Notes: generated by a model from the letters alone, not told the origin. Positions 45,808 through 54,974 are shown, counted from the first letter of the stretch. The stretch is DNA of 64,000 nt from JBFLYO01 sp040756745 (GCA_040756745.1 JBFLYO010000018.1:6244-70243); one strand, 5' to 3'. Numbers and translations are program-made.

Positions 45808-46791
45808 ATGGAATTCGTGGACGTGGTCATTGTCGGCGGGGGACCGGCCGGTTCAACCTGCGCCTGGAAGTTGCGGGACGCGGGCCGTGAGGTCGTTCTC
45901 TTCGACAAACAGGAGTTTCCCCGCCCCAAGCCCTGCGCCGGGTGGGTCACACCCCGTGTCATTCGCGATCTTCATATCGATGTTTCGCGCTACCCTCACA
46001 CCGTTGCCCGATTCGACCGCCTGCACCTCCATTTCGGACCGCATCAGTTCCGCCTTCCCACGCTTCAGTACGCCATCCGGAGAAGTGAATTCGACCACTG
46101 GCTTCTTCATCGGGCAGGCGTTACCGTCCACCGCCGTTCCGTCACACACATCAGGGAGGATAGGACGGGATTCATCATCGACGATGCATACCGATGCACG
46201 TTCCTTGTCGGCGCCGGAGGGACGCATTGCCCAGTCCGCCGGGCGTTGTTCAGCGAAGCGGTAGGGCGCCCCCCGGACTCGCAGATCACGGCCATGGAGG
46301 CCGAGTTTCCCGCGCCGGTGGTCGAGAAGGACTGCCATCTCTGGTTCCCCAAAGACATGCCTGGATACAGCTGGTACGTGCCCAAAGGTTCGGGCTGCGT
46401 CAATATCGGCGTCGGCGGGAAGAGCCGCGAGATGGAGGCCCGCGGAAAGACGATCCGTCACTACTGGGATGATCTGGTCCGCTTGCTTCTGGATGACTCA
46501 TACCTGGAGGGGGGACCGGGGGAACCAATGGGGTACGTCTACTACCTGCGCGCTAGAAATGCATCGGTGAAACGCGGACATGCATACCTGATCGGCGACG
46601 CGGCATGCCTCGCGACGCGGGACATGGGTGAAGGGATCGGTCCGGCAGTTCGCAGCGGCATCCTCGCCGCGGAAGCGATCCTCAAGGGGGCAGAGTACTC
46701 CATCGACTCGGTCCCGAAGTATAGTGCGTTCGACCTCCTGTTCCCGCGAGCCGCCGGAAGACGACACACTCAGCGCGAACCCCTGTTTTGA
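45808..46791 (+). CDS. FAD-dependent geranylgeranyl-reductase-family oxidoreductase
   Basis: A protein of 327 aa from ATG 45808, 14 bp after the cfa stop. The N-terminus is a dinucleotide-binding fold (VDVVIVGGGPAGSTCAWKL), then FPRPKPCAGWV with a conserved Cys, and a later GDAACLATRDMGEGIGPAVRSG, which is the second FAD motif of the geranylgeranyl reductase/PHBH class. Enzymes of this class saturate isoprenoids or modify lipids and quinones. The C-terminus is short relative to plant-type enzymes. Linked to cfa, a lipid substrate is plausible. Confidence 0.85.
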   Translation: MEFVDVVIVGGGPAGSTCAWKLRDAGREVVLFDKQEFPRPKPCAGWVTPRVIRDLHIDVSRYPHTVARFDRLHLHFGPHQFRLPTLQYAIRRSEFDHWLLHRAGVTVHRRSVTHIREDRTGFIIDDAYRCTFLVGAGGTHCPVRRALFSEAVGRPPDSQITAMEAEFPAPVVEKDCHLWFPKDMPGYSWYVPKGSGCVNIGVGGKSREMEARGKTIRHYWDDLVRLLLDDSYLEGGPGEPMGYVYYLRARNASVKRGHAYLIGDAACLATRDMGEGIGPAVRSGILAAEAILKGAEYSIDSVPKYSAFDLLFPRAAGRRHTQREPLF

Positions 46792-46816
46792 CTCTCCACC
46801 GGAGAAGTCGTATCTT
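46788..46816 (+). promoter_or_regulatory. Promoter with CTCC/GGAG inverted repeat
   Basis: TTGACT, 17-bp spacer (CTCCACCGGAGAAGTCG), TATCTT. It shares its first 20 bases, with one change, with the GH31 promoter at 38405. It overlaps the stop of the preceding gene and lies 45 bp upstream of ATG 46861. Confidence 0.65.
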
Positions 46817-46860
46817 GGTGGTGAGTCTGCCCCGCGACAATCACCCTCCGACCGCTGCCC

Positions 46861-49557
46861 ATGAAATCGACCATCGCCGCGCTTCCGCTTCTTCTCCTCG
46901 TGCCGGTGGGCTCCCTCCACTCGCAGGGGAACGTCTATCTTGTGCTCGGGTCCGACACCGCGATCTGGGAGGGCATGGATGTCGGACGGTACCACTGCAC
47001 CTATGCTCTCTCACTCTTCACCGATCCGGCGCGTAATGCTGCGCGGGTGATGGATCCGGCATTTCGTCAGCCTCTCAGGGATTCCTACGGAACTCCGGTG
47101 AAGCTGACCTGGTGGATGATGGCCGGCAACATCTTTCGGCATGCGACGAACACAAATGTCCCCAACCCGAACACGATGACAATGTATCTGATGCAGAAGT
47201 ACGAAGGGGAAGGGCTGAGGACCTGGGGAGACGAGTTCACGCTGCACTATCACACGTTCGTCTGGACCGACTACAACCGCGACGGGGTTTACTACTGGAA
47301 CCAGGCCCTTTCCTTTGCAGAGTCATCCGAGGACTTTGATGTCACGCTCGCACAGATGCTGCTGGAGGAAGGGCAATTTCCGGTATCGTTCCGGAGCGGC
47401 TGGCATGCGATGGACAATGGCTGGCAACAGCGGCTGGACACCTTCCTCCCCTACTCGCTGCACAACGACTGGCCGGCACGGCACACCGATCTGACGGAAC
47501 CCCTGGACAACATCTATGACTGGTCGCGTGCGCCCGGGTCGTTCGTCCCCTTTCACCCCTCCCCCACCGATTATCAAGTCCCCGGCGACTGCCGCGGTTG
47601 GAACGTGCGTTCGGCATACATGTCGTCAGCCGATTCTGCATTCATGGACAGGATCTTCGCACAGGCCGCGGCCGGAACCGACCAGGTGGTCTGCCTCTGG
47701 GCGCATCTCCCCGAGACAGATTTCCTGGACAACATCAGGCGGGTCGACGCCTCAGCCCACAAGGTCGCGCCGAAATTTCCGGGAGTGAACTTCCGCTACT
47801 GCACGGCCGTTGAGGCCATGCAACGGTGGCGAACAACGGATGATACGACCCGTCCTCATGTGACGCTGGAGGAGATCCCCGAAGGTGCAACGGTTCGATG
47901 GGCCGTCACGAGCGACGAGCCTCTGTTTCAACCTGCTCCCTTTGTCGCTGCAAAGGATAAATATGGGGAATATCAGGTTCTCCCATGTCGTACAGTCGGA
48001 GGGCAATCCTGGGAAACGACCATCAGTCTTCCCCGGGCCGACTTGGCAAAGGTGGGCGTTGCTGCAACAGATACGGCAGGCAACCTGATGATCACTTTGC
48101 TCCCCTACCTTGCGGACGATATCTTCATCGACAACGTCGACCCCGGGTACGAGGAGCGTGCCGGCACGTGGTTCACATCGTCCAATGCCGCGTGGGGAAC
48201 CTCCAGCAGATATGCAACGTTGGGGGCCGCGGATTCCGCCGTAGCCGTGTGGTCTGTGCCCATCACGACGTCGGGACTGTACAACGTGCACCTGCAGGTT
48301 CCCTCGCTGTCTGCCGCCGCCCAACTCGCGGAAGTGCGCGTCATTGATGGTGCTCAGACAATGTCGTCTACCTCGTTTTCGTCGGGAATTCCAGGCGGGC
48401 GCTGGGTGTACATCGGAACCCCCTATATGTCTTCCGGGTCCGTGTGTTCGGTCGTGTTGACCGCGTACGGCAACGTCCAGCCCGGAACCCAGCTTGCCGC
48501 TGACGCAGTCAGAATCTCTCCGCTCGTTCGCGACCAATGGCTTGTTGTCCCTGAAACATACGACGCCGGGGAGATGATCGTTGAAGAAGAAAGTGTGCGG
48601 ACGTTCCCCATCCGCAATGAAGGGATTCAGCCCGTTGTCGTTACTGCAGTATCGTCGACCGCGGGGACAATCACTCCGCAGACCCTCCTACCAGTTACGG
48701 TTCCCCCAATGGGCGAGACTGCCGTAACCCTCGCCATCCAGCGGTCTTTTGTTGGGCCTCTCACCGATACGCTGATCATCGCATCAGACGATCCGCGTCA
48801 CCCTGAAGCACGGTCAGTCGTGCGGGGCAACGTCCAGGAGTATTTCGCCCTTGTGGACGACCGTGATTCGCTCTCCTACGCCGAATCGGGGGCCTGGTAC
48901 TTCAGCGTCGCACAGGCGTTCGGGCCTTCGAGTCGTTATGCGTATCCGGCCCCGGGGGTTTCAGCAACCTTCTCGGCACGTCTCCGGAAGGAGGGCATGT
49001 ACGAGATACGGGAGATCGTTCCCACGACAGTAAATGCTTCAGTCCGTGCGCGGTACGTCCTGCTGGTGAGCGGTGCAAGGGTTGATTCGGCATTCATCGA
49101 CCAGAACGTCGGCAGCGGGAATTGGGTCGGTGTGTTGCAGCGGCAAATCCCTCCGGATGTCGACGTTCGCATCGAGCTGACGGATGCCATGTCCCCGATC
49201 GTCGCGGGGAAGGTGTTACGCGCGGACGCGGTTCGGTTTCAGTGGGTTGGGCCCGGCCTGAATGCCACCCAGACCGGCCCGGGGAATCTCCCGACCGAGT
49301 TCGCTCTGGGGCAGAATTATCCGAACCCCTTCAATCCCTCCACGCGCATTGCGTACCAGATTCCCGTCGGGAGCGAAGTAAACCTGACGGTGTTTGACCT
49401 CCTGGGCCGGCCTGTAGCGACGCTCGTCGACGGGCGGAAGAGCCCGGGGCACTATCAGATCGGATTCGATGCGGGGTCGCTTGCAAGCGGGGTGTATCTT
49501 TATAGATTGACGGCGGGGTCTTTCGCTCAGACGCGCAAAATGATGGTGATCAAGTAA
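46861..49557 (+). CDS. Large T9SS surface protein with golvesin-like domains
   Basis: A protein of 898 aa with signal peptide (IAALPLLLLVPVGSLHSQ). The N-terminal 330 residues (EFTLHYHTFVWTD, FRSGWHAMDNGWQQRL) resemble polysaccharide-deacetylase-like folds but I cannot verify metal ligands. At about 430-560 and 690-800 are two golvesin/xanthan-lyase CBD-like domains (IDNVDPGYEERAGTW, ADAVRI), separated by a choice-of-anchor beta domain. It ends with a T9SS sorting domain (LGQNYPNPFNPSTRIAY, LLGRPVATLVDG, SGVYLYRLTAGSF). A surface glycan-acting or glycan-binding protein is the best reading. Confidence 0.82.
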   Translation: MKSTIAALPLLLLVPVGSLHSQGNVYLVLGSDTAIWEGMDVGRYHCTYALSLFTDPARNAARVMDPAFRQPLRDSYGTPVKLTWWMMAGNIFRHATNTNVPNPNTMTMYLMQKYEGEGLRTWGDEFTLHYHTFVWTDYNRDGVYYWNQALSFAESSEDFDVTLAQMLLEEGQFPVSFRSGWHAMDNGWQQRLDTFLPYSLHNDWPARHTDLTEPLDNIYDWSRAPGSFVPFHPSPTDYQVPGDCRGWNVRSAYMSSADSAFMDRIFAQAAAGTDQVVCLWAHLPETDFLDNIRRVDASAHKVAPKFPGVNFRYCTAVEAMQRWRTTDDTTRPHVTLEEIPEGATVRWAVTSDEPLFQPAPFVAAKDKYGEYQVLPCRTVGGQSWETTISLPRADLAKVGVAATDTAGNLMITLLPYLADDIFIDNVDPGYEERAGTWFTSSNAAWGTSSRYATLGAADSAVAVWSVPITTSGLYNVHLQVPSLSAAAQLAEVRVIDGAQTMSSTSFSSGIPGGRWVYIGTPYMSSGSVCSVVLTAYGNVQPGTQLAADAVRISPLVRDQWLVVPETYDAGEMIVEEESVRTFPIRNEGIQPVVVTAVSSTAGTITPQTLLPVTVPPMGETAVTLAIQRSFVGPLTDTLIIASDDPRHPEARSVVRGNVQEYFALVDDRDSLSYAESGAWYFSVAQAFGPSSRYAYPAPGVSATFSARLRKEGMYEIREIVPTTVNASVRARYVLLVSGARVDSAFIDQNVGSGNWVGVLQRQIPPDVDVRIELTDAMSPIVAGKVLRADAVRFQWVGPGLNATQTGPGNLPTEFALGQNYPNPFNPSTRIAYQIPVGSEVNLTVFDLLGRPVATLVDGRKSPGHYQIGFDAGSLASGVYLYRLTAGSFAQTRKMMVIK

Positions 49558-49599
49558 ACGCGCAAGCGGTCCTTTGTTCGGGTGCAAGCAGGGAGTTGT

Positions 49600-50493
49600 T
49601 CAGGCGGCAGTCTGGCTGTTGCTCCTCTTTTGTTCCAGCTCATGCATGATCCGTTTCAGTTGTTCCTCGTTTGTCACGGCGGTAATCGCGGCAAATCGTG
49701 CACCGCAATCCGGACAGAGGAGTGGCGTAAGGGCGAAAATCCTCTGAAGAAGCCATGACCACGGCACCGAGAGATTCTTGGCGCAGGAGGGACAATGGAT
49801 GTATATCTTCTGATCGGGTGGTTGGATCCGTCCCGACGTGTCTCGCTTTGAGGTCCCGGAATGACCGAACCGCTCACGGTACCAGATCGCATAATGATGG
49901 CGGGCCCACTCACTTTCCACATATCCCGTTGTCATCCCATTGAGCCCGACTCGCGTGTCAGGGTTTACGGTCGCCATGTAGATGTGGCCAAGCATCGTGG
50001 GGGTCACGAGAAGCGCCATCCCGCCGTGGACAAGCCATGCCACCCATGGGATGTCCTGCAGAATCATCATCACGCCGGTCACAGCTAAGATGGGGAGGGA
50101 CACCATGACGAGCATGAAATTGACCTTTTCCGCCGCGTTGAACTTCCCCTGCTCCGGAAGGACGAATCGCTTGCTGATGGCCGCAAGCCCCATGAGGAGT
50201 ATCCACTTGATGTCGTTCAACGACCAGAGCCAGGCAGTCTTGATGTTGGAAAGATGCAGTTTCAGATCATTGCGGCCTTTCACGAGGACAACGATCGGTA
50301 GCACGATCAGCGAGATGCCGGATAGCCGGTGCACCACCGAAAAGAACGACCGGAACGAGCGGTGGGGATCAGGATTATAGACAACAAACAGGATGAGCGC
50401 AGAAAGCCAGCAGATCATGAAGGGGATCGCAATCGCCCAGTGGAGCATCCGCTCCGTCTTGTGGAAGCGGAGGACTTTTTCGGAGTGACCCAT
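49600..50493 (-). CDS. Di-haem cytochrome b (formate-dehydrogenase gamma type) with zinc ribbon
   Basis: A protein of 297 aa. Four to five membrane helices with candidate haem His residues in RMLHWAIAIPF, VVHRLSGISL, WLVHGGMALL and GHIYMATV, the pattern of the FdnI/FdoI cytochrome b subunit that passes electrons to quinone. The C-terminal tail (about 230-290) has CPSCAK and CPDCGAR, a zinc-ribbon or rubredoxin-like extension not usual in the family. No catalytic partner subunit is adjacent, so the electron donor is unknown; the nearby TsdA-like cytochrome is one possibility. Confidence 0.82.
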   Translation of the reverse strand: MGHSEKVLRFHKTERMLHWAIAIPFMICWLSALILFVVYNPDPHRSFRSFFSVVHRLSGISLIVLPIVVLVKGRNDLKLHLSNIKTAWLWSLNDIKWILLMGLAAISKRFVLPEQGKFNAAEKVNFMLVMVSLPILAVTGVMMILQDIPWVAWLVHGGMALLVTPTMLGHIYMATVNPDTRVGLNGMTTGYVESEWARHHYAIWYRERFGHSGTSKRDTSGRIQPPDQKIYIHCPSCAKNLSVPWSWLLQRIFALTPLLCPDCGARFAAITAVTNEEQLKRIMHELEQKRSNSQTAA

Positions 50494-50651
50494 TTTGTCG
50501 TCCTGAGAAACCTGATCCTATGTCGGGGAAGCCTGCGTTTGTCCCAAGGCAGCGCAACTCCTGTACCAACGCCATTTTCAGCGAAATCGCACGAAATCGG
50601 GGATTCAGGTTATCACATCCTACAGATTATAGCATTTTTGAGAAAGTTGTT

Positions 50652-51512
50652 ATGCTCCTTCACTGGACGATGTCAATGGCCCTTTCGGTTGCAATGACGC
50701 ACAGCGCTTTCGCACAGTCGCTTGCGGAGAGGGCGAAGCAGACCGATTTCGATCTCATTGCGCGGGCCGGTGTCGTGGGCGATACGTCTGATTATCATGG
50801 TTACCTGTGTGTCCGGTTTTCTTTCGAGGGTCATGAAGCACGCTTCGTCAAGCCGAAACAAACCGCACGCGGGCGCCCCTGGCTCTGGAGGGCAAGGTTC
50901 TGGGGGCACGAGCCGCAGACAGAAATCGCGCTCCTCGAGAGAGGCTTCCACGTGGCATATTGCGATGTCGCCGAACTCTTCGGGAACCAGGAGGCGATTG
51001 GGGTCTGGAACAGGTTCTACGACATGCTTGTGAAGGCAGGAATGTCACGGACACCAGCGCTGGAAGCGTTCAGTCGCGGTGCGATCTACGCCTACCGTTG
51101 GGCGGCGGCAAATCCGGGGCGCGTAGCGTGCATCTACGCCGACGCGCCGGTCCTAGACGTAAAGAGCTGGCCTGGAGGAAAGGGGAAGGGACACGGCAAT
51201 CCCGTGGAATGGAAGCGGTTGCAGGAGAACTTCGGTCTGAATTCGGAGGAGGAGACCATGGCGTTTCGTGGAAGCCCGATCGACCTCGTCGAACAGATCG
51301 TCCTGGGTGGGTTCCCCATGCTGCATGTGTGCGGGGACGCTGACGAAACCGTCCCGGTGGAAGAGAACACCGGTCCCTTCGAGAAGCGGATCAAAGACCT
51401 CGGCGGCGAAATCACCGTCATCCACAAGCCCGGCGTTGGCCACCATCCTCACAGCCTTGCGGATCCTCAACCGATCGTTGATTTCATACTTCGCGCCACT
51501 CTGAACAAGTGA
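50652..51512 (+). CDS. Exported alpha/beta hydrolase
   Basis: A protein of 286 aa from ATG 50652 (MLLHWTMSMALSVAMTHSAFAQ), a signal peptide. A predicted nucleophile Ser lies in ALEAFSRGAIYAYRWAA, a form of the nucleophile elbow; an Asp follows in LHVCGDADETVPVEEN and the catalytic His is in GVGHHPHSLADP. These three support an esterase or acyl hydrolase. The GxSxG glycine is Ala here. Substrate unknown; the upstream in-frame extension to 50520 lacks a good start. Confidence 0.8.
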   Translation: MLLHWTMSMALSVAMTHSAFAQSLAERAKQTDFDLIARAGVVGDTSDYHGYLCVRFSFEGHEARFVKPKQTARGRPWLWRARFWGHEPQTEIALLERGFHVAYCDVAELFGNQEAIGVWNRFYDMLVKAGMSRTPALEAFSRGAIYAYRWAAANPGRVACIYADAPVLDVKSWPGGKGKGHGNPVEWKRLQENFGLNSEEETMAFRGSPIDLVEQIVLGGFPMLHVCGDADETVPVEENTGPFEKRIKDLGGEITVIHKPGVGHHPHSLADPQPIVDFILRATLNK

Positions 51513-51569
51513 TCGAAGCTCACCCGCGTCAACCTTCATTTTTTCTGTTAGTAGAGAGGATTGCACGGC

Positions 51570-51598
51570 TTGACTCTCCCTTTCCCGTTGGTTACTTT
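51570..51598 (+). promoter_or_regulatory. Promoter of small gene 51661
   Basis: TTGACT, 17-bp spacer beginning CTCCC, TACTTT. It matches the TTGACTCTCC start of the promoters at 38405 and 46788. Confidence 0.6.
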
Positions 51599-51660
51599 CA
51601 GGCTATTCCGTAACGCCGCGCTTCGCCTGAAAACCCGGAACACCCCTCACGGGAACGACG

Positions 51661-51981
51661 ATGACATATCCGACCTCACCACATCCGCCCGTCATCATGG
51701 AGCCGAATACTTTTTCGGCCGTCTATGTCTCGCGCAAACCTTTCTTCAGCGGGAGGAGATACTTTTTCAGAAAAGTGCCGCTGGGGTGGGACTGTGTCTT
51801 CCGGTATTATCCGGGAGGGGCACCGGTGACGTTAAGGATTCACAAGGACAATCCTATCCTTGAGGATCTCAGGCCCAACAACGTCTACCGGTTTCAGGCA
51901 TTCGATCCGCTTGGTTTCCACCGGCACGACGGAACGGTGACGGATCTGAAGACAGCGAGGATATACCAGCTGATAAAGTAA
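51661..51981 (+). CDS. Small protein of unknown function
   Basis: 106 aa from ATG 51661, or 94 aa from ATG 51697. It is rich in aromatic and basic residues (RRYFFRKVPLGWDCVFRYYPGG) with no signal peptide and no motif I recognise. A well-formed promoter 60 bp upstream and a terminator-like palindrome over its stop make it a likely real gene. Confidence 0.6.
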   Translation: MTYPTSPHPPVIMEPNTFSAVYVSRKPFFSGRRYFFRKVPLGWDCVFRYYPGGAPVTLRIHKDNPILEDLRPNNVYRFQAFDPLGFHRHDGTVTDLKTARIYQLIK

Positions 51982-52014
51982 TTATCCATTATCCATGGAT
52001 AATGGATAATTACT
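51977..52014. terminator. 38-bp perfect palindrome spanning two convergent stop codons
   Basis: From 51977 to 52014 the sequence is fully self-complementary, centred on CCATGG, with 19-bp arms. The TAA of the plus-strand gene (51979-51981) and the TAA of the minus-strand gene (52012-52010) lie in opposite arms. It probably acts as a bidirectional terminator or RNA stabiliser; there is no poly-T tail on either side. Confidence 0.7.
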
Positions 52015-52420
52015 GGGGGAGTCTGTCCCGCACTGAGCCGTACACATAGGCCCCTGCGATTGCACTGAGCAACGCCACCAGAAAAGCGCCATAGCCGTTC
52101 CCCACCAGGGCATACAGCGGCCCGGGGCAGGCACCGGTCAACGCCCAACCCATCCCGAAGAGCAACCCTCCGATCACCGTCCCTTTCCCTAGTGATTTCT
52201 CCTCCACGACAATCGGGTCACCGCTCAGCGTCTTCAGGTTGAGCTTTCGTAGGACAGCCATGGAAAGCGCCCCGACGACGATCGCTGACCCGATCACCCC
52301 GTACATGTGGAATGAATCGAAGCGGAACATCTCCTGGATCCTCAGCCAGGCGATCACTTCCCCGTTGGTCAGGATGAGACCGAAGAGGATGCCGAGCATG
52401 AGTACGATGAAGTAGACCAT
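52010..52420 (-). CDS. YeeE/YedE family half-transporter (DUF6691-like)
   Basis: A protein of 136 aa, about four helices. GWALTGACPGPLYALVGNGYGAF is the Cys motif of the YeeE/YedE (TsuA-like) family, which imports thiosulfate by passing it between cysteines. This is the second half of a split transporter; it starts 16 bp after the partner at 52436-52996. Pairing of two half-size proteins is the PmpAB-like arrangement. Confidence 0.88.
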   Translation of the reverse strand: MVYFIVLMLGILFGLILTNGEVIAWLRIQEMFRFDSFHMYGVIGSAIVVGALSMAVLRKLNLKTLSGDPIVVEEKSLGKGTVIGGLLFGMGWALTGACPGPLYALVGNGYGAFLVALLSAIAGAYVYGSVRDRLPQ

Positions 52421-52435
52421 GGCGGTGTTCCTATC

Positions 52436-52996
52436 TCAGAGATTCAGGATAAGGGGAAGGAGAACATAGGTTGAGAAAAGACCCCCGATGAAGAAACAGA
52501 GTGTCGCCACGAGCGAGGACCGGTGGAAATTCGAGACCCCATGGATCGTGTGCCCTGATGTGCATCCGTCCGCATAGCGGGTCCCGAATCCCACAAGAAA
52601 GCCCCCGACCACCAGGAGGAAGAACCCACGGAGCGAGAAAATCGCGTTCCATGAAAAGAGGTCCGGCGGGACCAGCGAGGTGAAGTCCTTCAGGCCGAGG
52701 GAGGCCAGGACGTCGAGCGTATGCCCCGAAATCTGCCCTTCGGCGGCGGTCGTCAAGGTCGGGTGGCCAAGGAAACCCCCGATCACGATCCCCGCGACAA
52801 AGACCAGCCGCCAGCTGTGGTCCCTCCAGTTGTATTGAAAATAGCGGGCTTTGGGACGGACGGTCACCGTGCAGATGTCCCGGAATGTCGACGAAATGCC
52901 AAAGTGCTTGTTTAATAGGAGATAGATCGCCGGCACGTAGAGCCCGATGAGAGGTCCCGTAACGTACCAGGGCCAGAAGGATGAGAGAATGTCCAT
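52436..52996 (-). CDS. YeeE/YedE family half-transporter, first partner
   Basis: A protein of 186 aa with about five helices. GTRYADGCTSGHTIHGVSN holds the conserved Cys and SGH of YeeE/YedE thiosulfate importers. It is the upstream gene of the split pair. Both proteins together have the cysteines of full-length TsuA. It is divergent from the Tat-exported protein at 53218 and near the TsdA-like cytochrome, suggesting a thiosulfate-use locus. Confidence 0.9.
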   Translation of the reverse strand: MDILSSFWPWYVTGPLIGLYVPAIYLLLNKHFGISSTFRDICTVTVRPKARYFQYNWRDHSWRLVFVAGIVIGGFLGHPTLTTAAEGQISGHTLDVLASLGLKDFTSLVPPDLFSWNAIFSLRGFFLLVVGGFLVGFGTRYADGCTSGHTIHGVSNFHRSSLVATLCFFIGGLFSTYVLLPLILNL

Positions 52997-53134
52997 ATCG
53001 CCACCTGGGAGATGAACAGGGAATTGATCAAGCCGTACGCCGATCGAACTACACCAGCTGGCCTGCAGTTCCGAGCCACCCTGCCAACTTACAGAAAAGA
53101 TAACACTGAAACCGTTTACAAAGTTCGGACACGG

Positions 53135-53163
53135 TTGACTTCAAGGTCCGGGTTCTGTACATT
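53135..53163 (+). promoter_or_regulatory. Promoter of Tat-exported protein gene
   Basis: TTGACT, 17-bp spacer, TACATT, about 55 bp upstream of ATG 53218. Confidence 0.65.
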
Positions 53164-53217
53164 CCCCCCCACAGTTCTTTCTCATACATTAACCCCATCA
53201 CCAGAGGAGGATCCACC

Positions 53218-53901
53218 ATGTCCACTCCCCGCGACGGCATTCAACGCCGTGATTTTTTGGGAACCTTGCTCGCCTCCACCACAATCGGCCTGGCAGGGCT
53301 CTCAGCGCCCATCAATCTCGCGGGCGCGCAGGAGAAACCAGCCGCGATGTCGGGCAGTTCCGATTTCGAAACGTGGCTTGGAAAGATCAAAGGGAAACAC
53401 CGCCAGGTGTTTGACTCTCCCGATCCGCATGGCGGACTTCCACTTGCGTGGGCGCGCGTGTTTCTGATGACGAATAAGATGGTAGGTGTTCCCGACGACG
53501 ACGTCAGCGCCGTGATCGTGCTGCGTCACGACTCAATTCCTCTGGCGATGGAGGATAAGCTCTGGAAGAAGTACAACTTCGGCAAGATGTTCGGCGCAAA
53601 GGATATGATGACCAATGCCATCCTGAAGCGGAACGTGTTCTGGAAGCCAAAGGAAGGGAGCCTTCCCGTCCCGGGAATGGGGGTCGATGAGCTGTTGAAC
53701 AGCGGCGTCCTGATCGGAGCGTGCGACATGGCGCTGACCGTCTACTCCAAGATGACCGCAGAGAAGATGAAGCTCAACCCCGACGAGGTGAAAAAGGAGT
53801 GGGTGGCGGGCGTGTTTCCGGGGATCCAGCTCGTCCCCTCAGGCGTTCTGGCCATCAACCGCGCTCAGGAACACGGCTGCACGTACTGCTACGCCGGGTA
53901 A
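53218..53901 (+). CDS. Tat-exported DsrE-like protein
   Basis: A protein of 227 aa behind GAGGAGG. The N-terminus (QRRDFLGTLLASTTIGLAG) is a clear twin-arginine signal. The mature part has VFLMTNKMVGVPDDDVSAVIVLRHDSIPL and GVLIGACDMALTVYS, with the rhythm of the DsrE/DsrF sulfur-relay fold including a Cys at the expected place, and a C-terminal GCTYCYAG pair of cysteines. Tat export implies folding or cofactor insertion before transport. It sits between the thiosulfate-importer pair and the dihaem cytochrome, so a role in periplasmic sulfur handling is likely. The family call is moderate. Confidence 0.7.
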   Translation: MSTPRDGIQRRDFLGTLLASTTIGLAGLSAPINLAGAQEKPAAMSGSSDFETWLGKIKGKHRQVFDSPDPHGGLPLAWARVFLMTNKMVGVPDDDVSAVIVLRHDSIPLAMEDKLWKKYNFGKMFGAKDMMTNAILKRNVFWKPKEGSLPVPGMGVDELLNSGVLIGACDMALTVYSKMTAEKMKLNPDEVKKEWVAGVFPGIQLVPSGVLAINRAQEHGCTYCYAG

Positions 53902-53914
53902 GGGGCTGTCTGCA

Positions 53915-54853
53915 TCACGGCCGCTTCCCGTAGTACACCGCATCAGGCGGGAGTTTCTCGACGCGATAGTCCTGATCCTTCAACGGATAAGCCGGCCTGC
54001 GCATGGAATTGATGAAGGCGGCGATCTGCTGGGCTTCCTCGTCAGTGAGACTGCCGGGGCTGAGGTAGGGCATCGCATAGCGGATCATGCCCGCAAGCGT
54101 GTAGATACGGGCGGCACCGGCGCCGTCGTTCCAGGAATCGGGGCCCCACAGGGGCCCCGCCTTTTTGTCCCCAATGTGCACCCCCTGCCCATCCTTCCCA
54201 TGGCATGAGCTGCACTTCTCCATGAAGAGTTTCTTTCCGCGGGCGATGCTCAGCCGCTCAACAGGGATAAGATTCTCAGGACTGATCGTGTTCCGCCCCC
54301 GCCATGGGAGCCGTTCGCCGCGGGAGAATCCCTCCGAGATCCAGGAGATGTATGCAGCCAGCGCGGTGACTTCCTTTGAGTCGTGGCGCGGCACCTCCTG
54401 ACCCGCCGACCCGTTTTCGCTTCGCATGAAGCAGCCGACAATCCTGTCCTCGAGTGTGAACATCCGTGCCTCCCGTTTGTTGTACTCCGGAAAGACGGAC
54501 GCGACGCCGACCAGCGGCATCGCCGCCTCACGTTGTCCCCCATTCAGGTGACAGTTGCCGCAGGTCAAGGCGTTGCGGACAAACTGCGGGGCCTCGCGCG
54601 GCGTGTGCATGAACAGTCGGAACCCCCAGCGGATCGTCTCGCCGCGCGGAGAATTCTCGAGCGTGGAATCCGCGTCAGGGTGACGGGGGATGTCCCAGGC
54701 GGTGACCATCGTAGTGCGGGCGGGGATAAGACGCGGCGACGAGCTGTTCTCGCCATCTGGTGCGTTGAGGGATTGTGCGATTGCTCCTCTCTGAAGAATC
54801 GAGGCAAGCAGTATCGCCGTGACGAGAATCAGAGTCCTCAGAATGCTCACCAT
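53915..54853 (-). CDS. TsdA-like dihaem c-type cytochrome
   Basis: A protein of 312 aa with signal peptide (LVTAILLASILQRGAIA). Two haem c motifs: CGNCH in ALTCGNCHLNGG and CSSCH in FMEKCSSCHGKDGQG. The segment FPEYNKREARMFTLEDRIVGCFMRSENG closely follows thiosulfate dehydrogenase TsdA, where the Cys of GCFMRS is the unusual axial haem ligand; Met residues for the second haem are available. TsdA couples two thiosulfate to tetrathionate, or the reverse, in the periplasm. Near the YeeE/YedE pair, this supports thiosulfate metabolism. The SoxAX-type alternative is less likely. Confidence 0.85.
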   Translation of the reverse strand: MVSILRTLILVTAILLASILQRGAIAQSLNAPDGENSSSPRLIPARTTMVTAWDIPRHPDADSTLENSPRGETIRWGFRLFMHTPREAPQFVRNALTCGNCHLNGGQREAAMPLVGVASVFPEYNKREARMFTLEDRIVGCFMRSENGSAGQEVPRHDSKEVTALAAYISWISEGFSRGERLPWRGRNTISPENLIPVERLSIARGKKLFMEKCSSCHGKDGQGVHIGDKKAGPLWGPDSWNDGAGAARIYTLAGMIRYAMPYLSPGSLTDEEAQQIAAFINSMRRPAYPLKDQDYRVEKLPPDAVYYGKRP

Positions 54854-54949
54854 CGATTCTCTCCTCTGGCAATTGTCGATAGTCCAGTGTCCATCGTCAA
54901 TCGGTCTTTTTCGCTCACCCCTGAAGAACTACACGGCAGGCAGGCCCGG

Positions 54950-54974
54950 CCCCTCTCCCAAACTGGGAGAGGGG
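54950..54974. repeat. CCCCTCTCCCA hairpin repeat
   Basis: An 11-bp stem (CCCCTCTCCCA, 54950-54960) with a 3-nt loop. It is surrounded by GC-rich GGGGGTGAGGG, the form of a widespread interspersed bacterial repeat. It lies between divergent genes. Confidence 0.6.
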
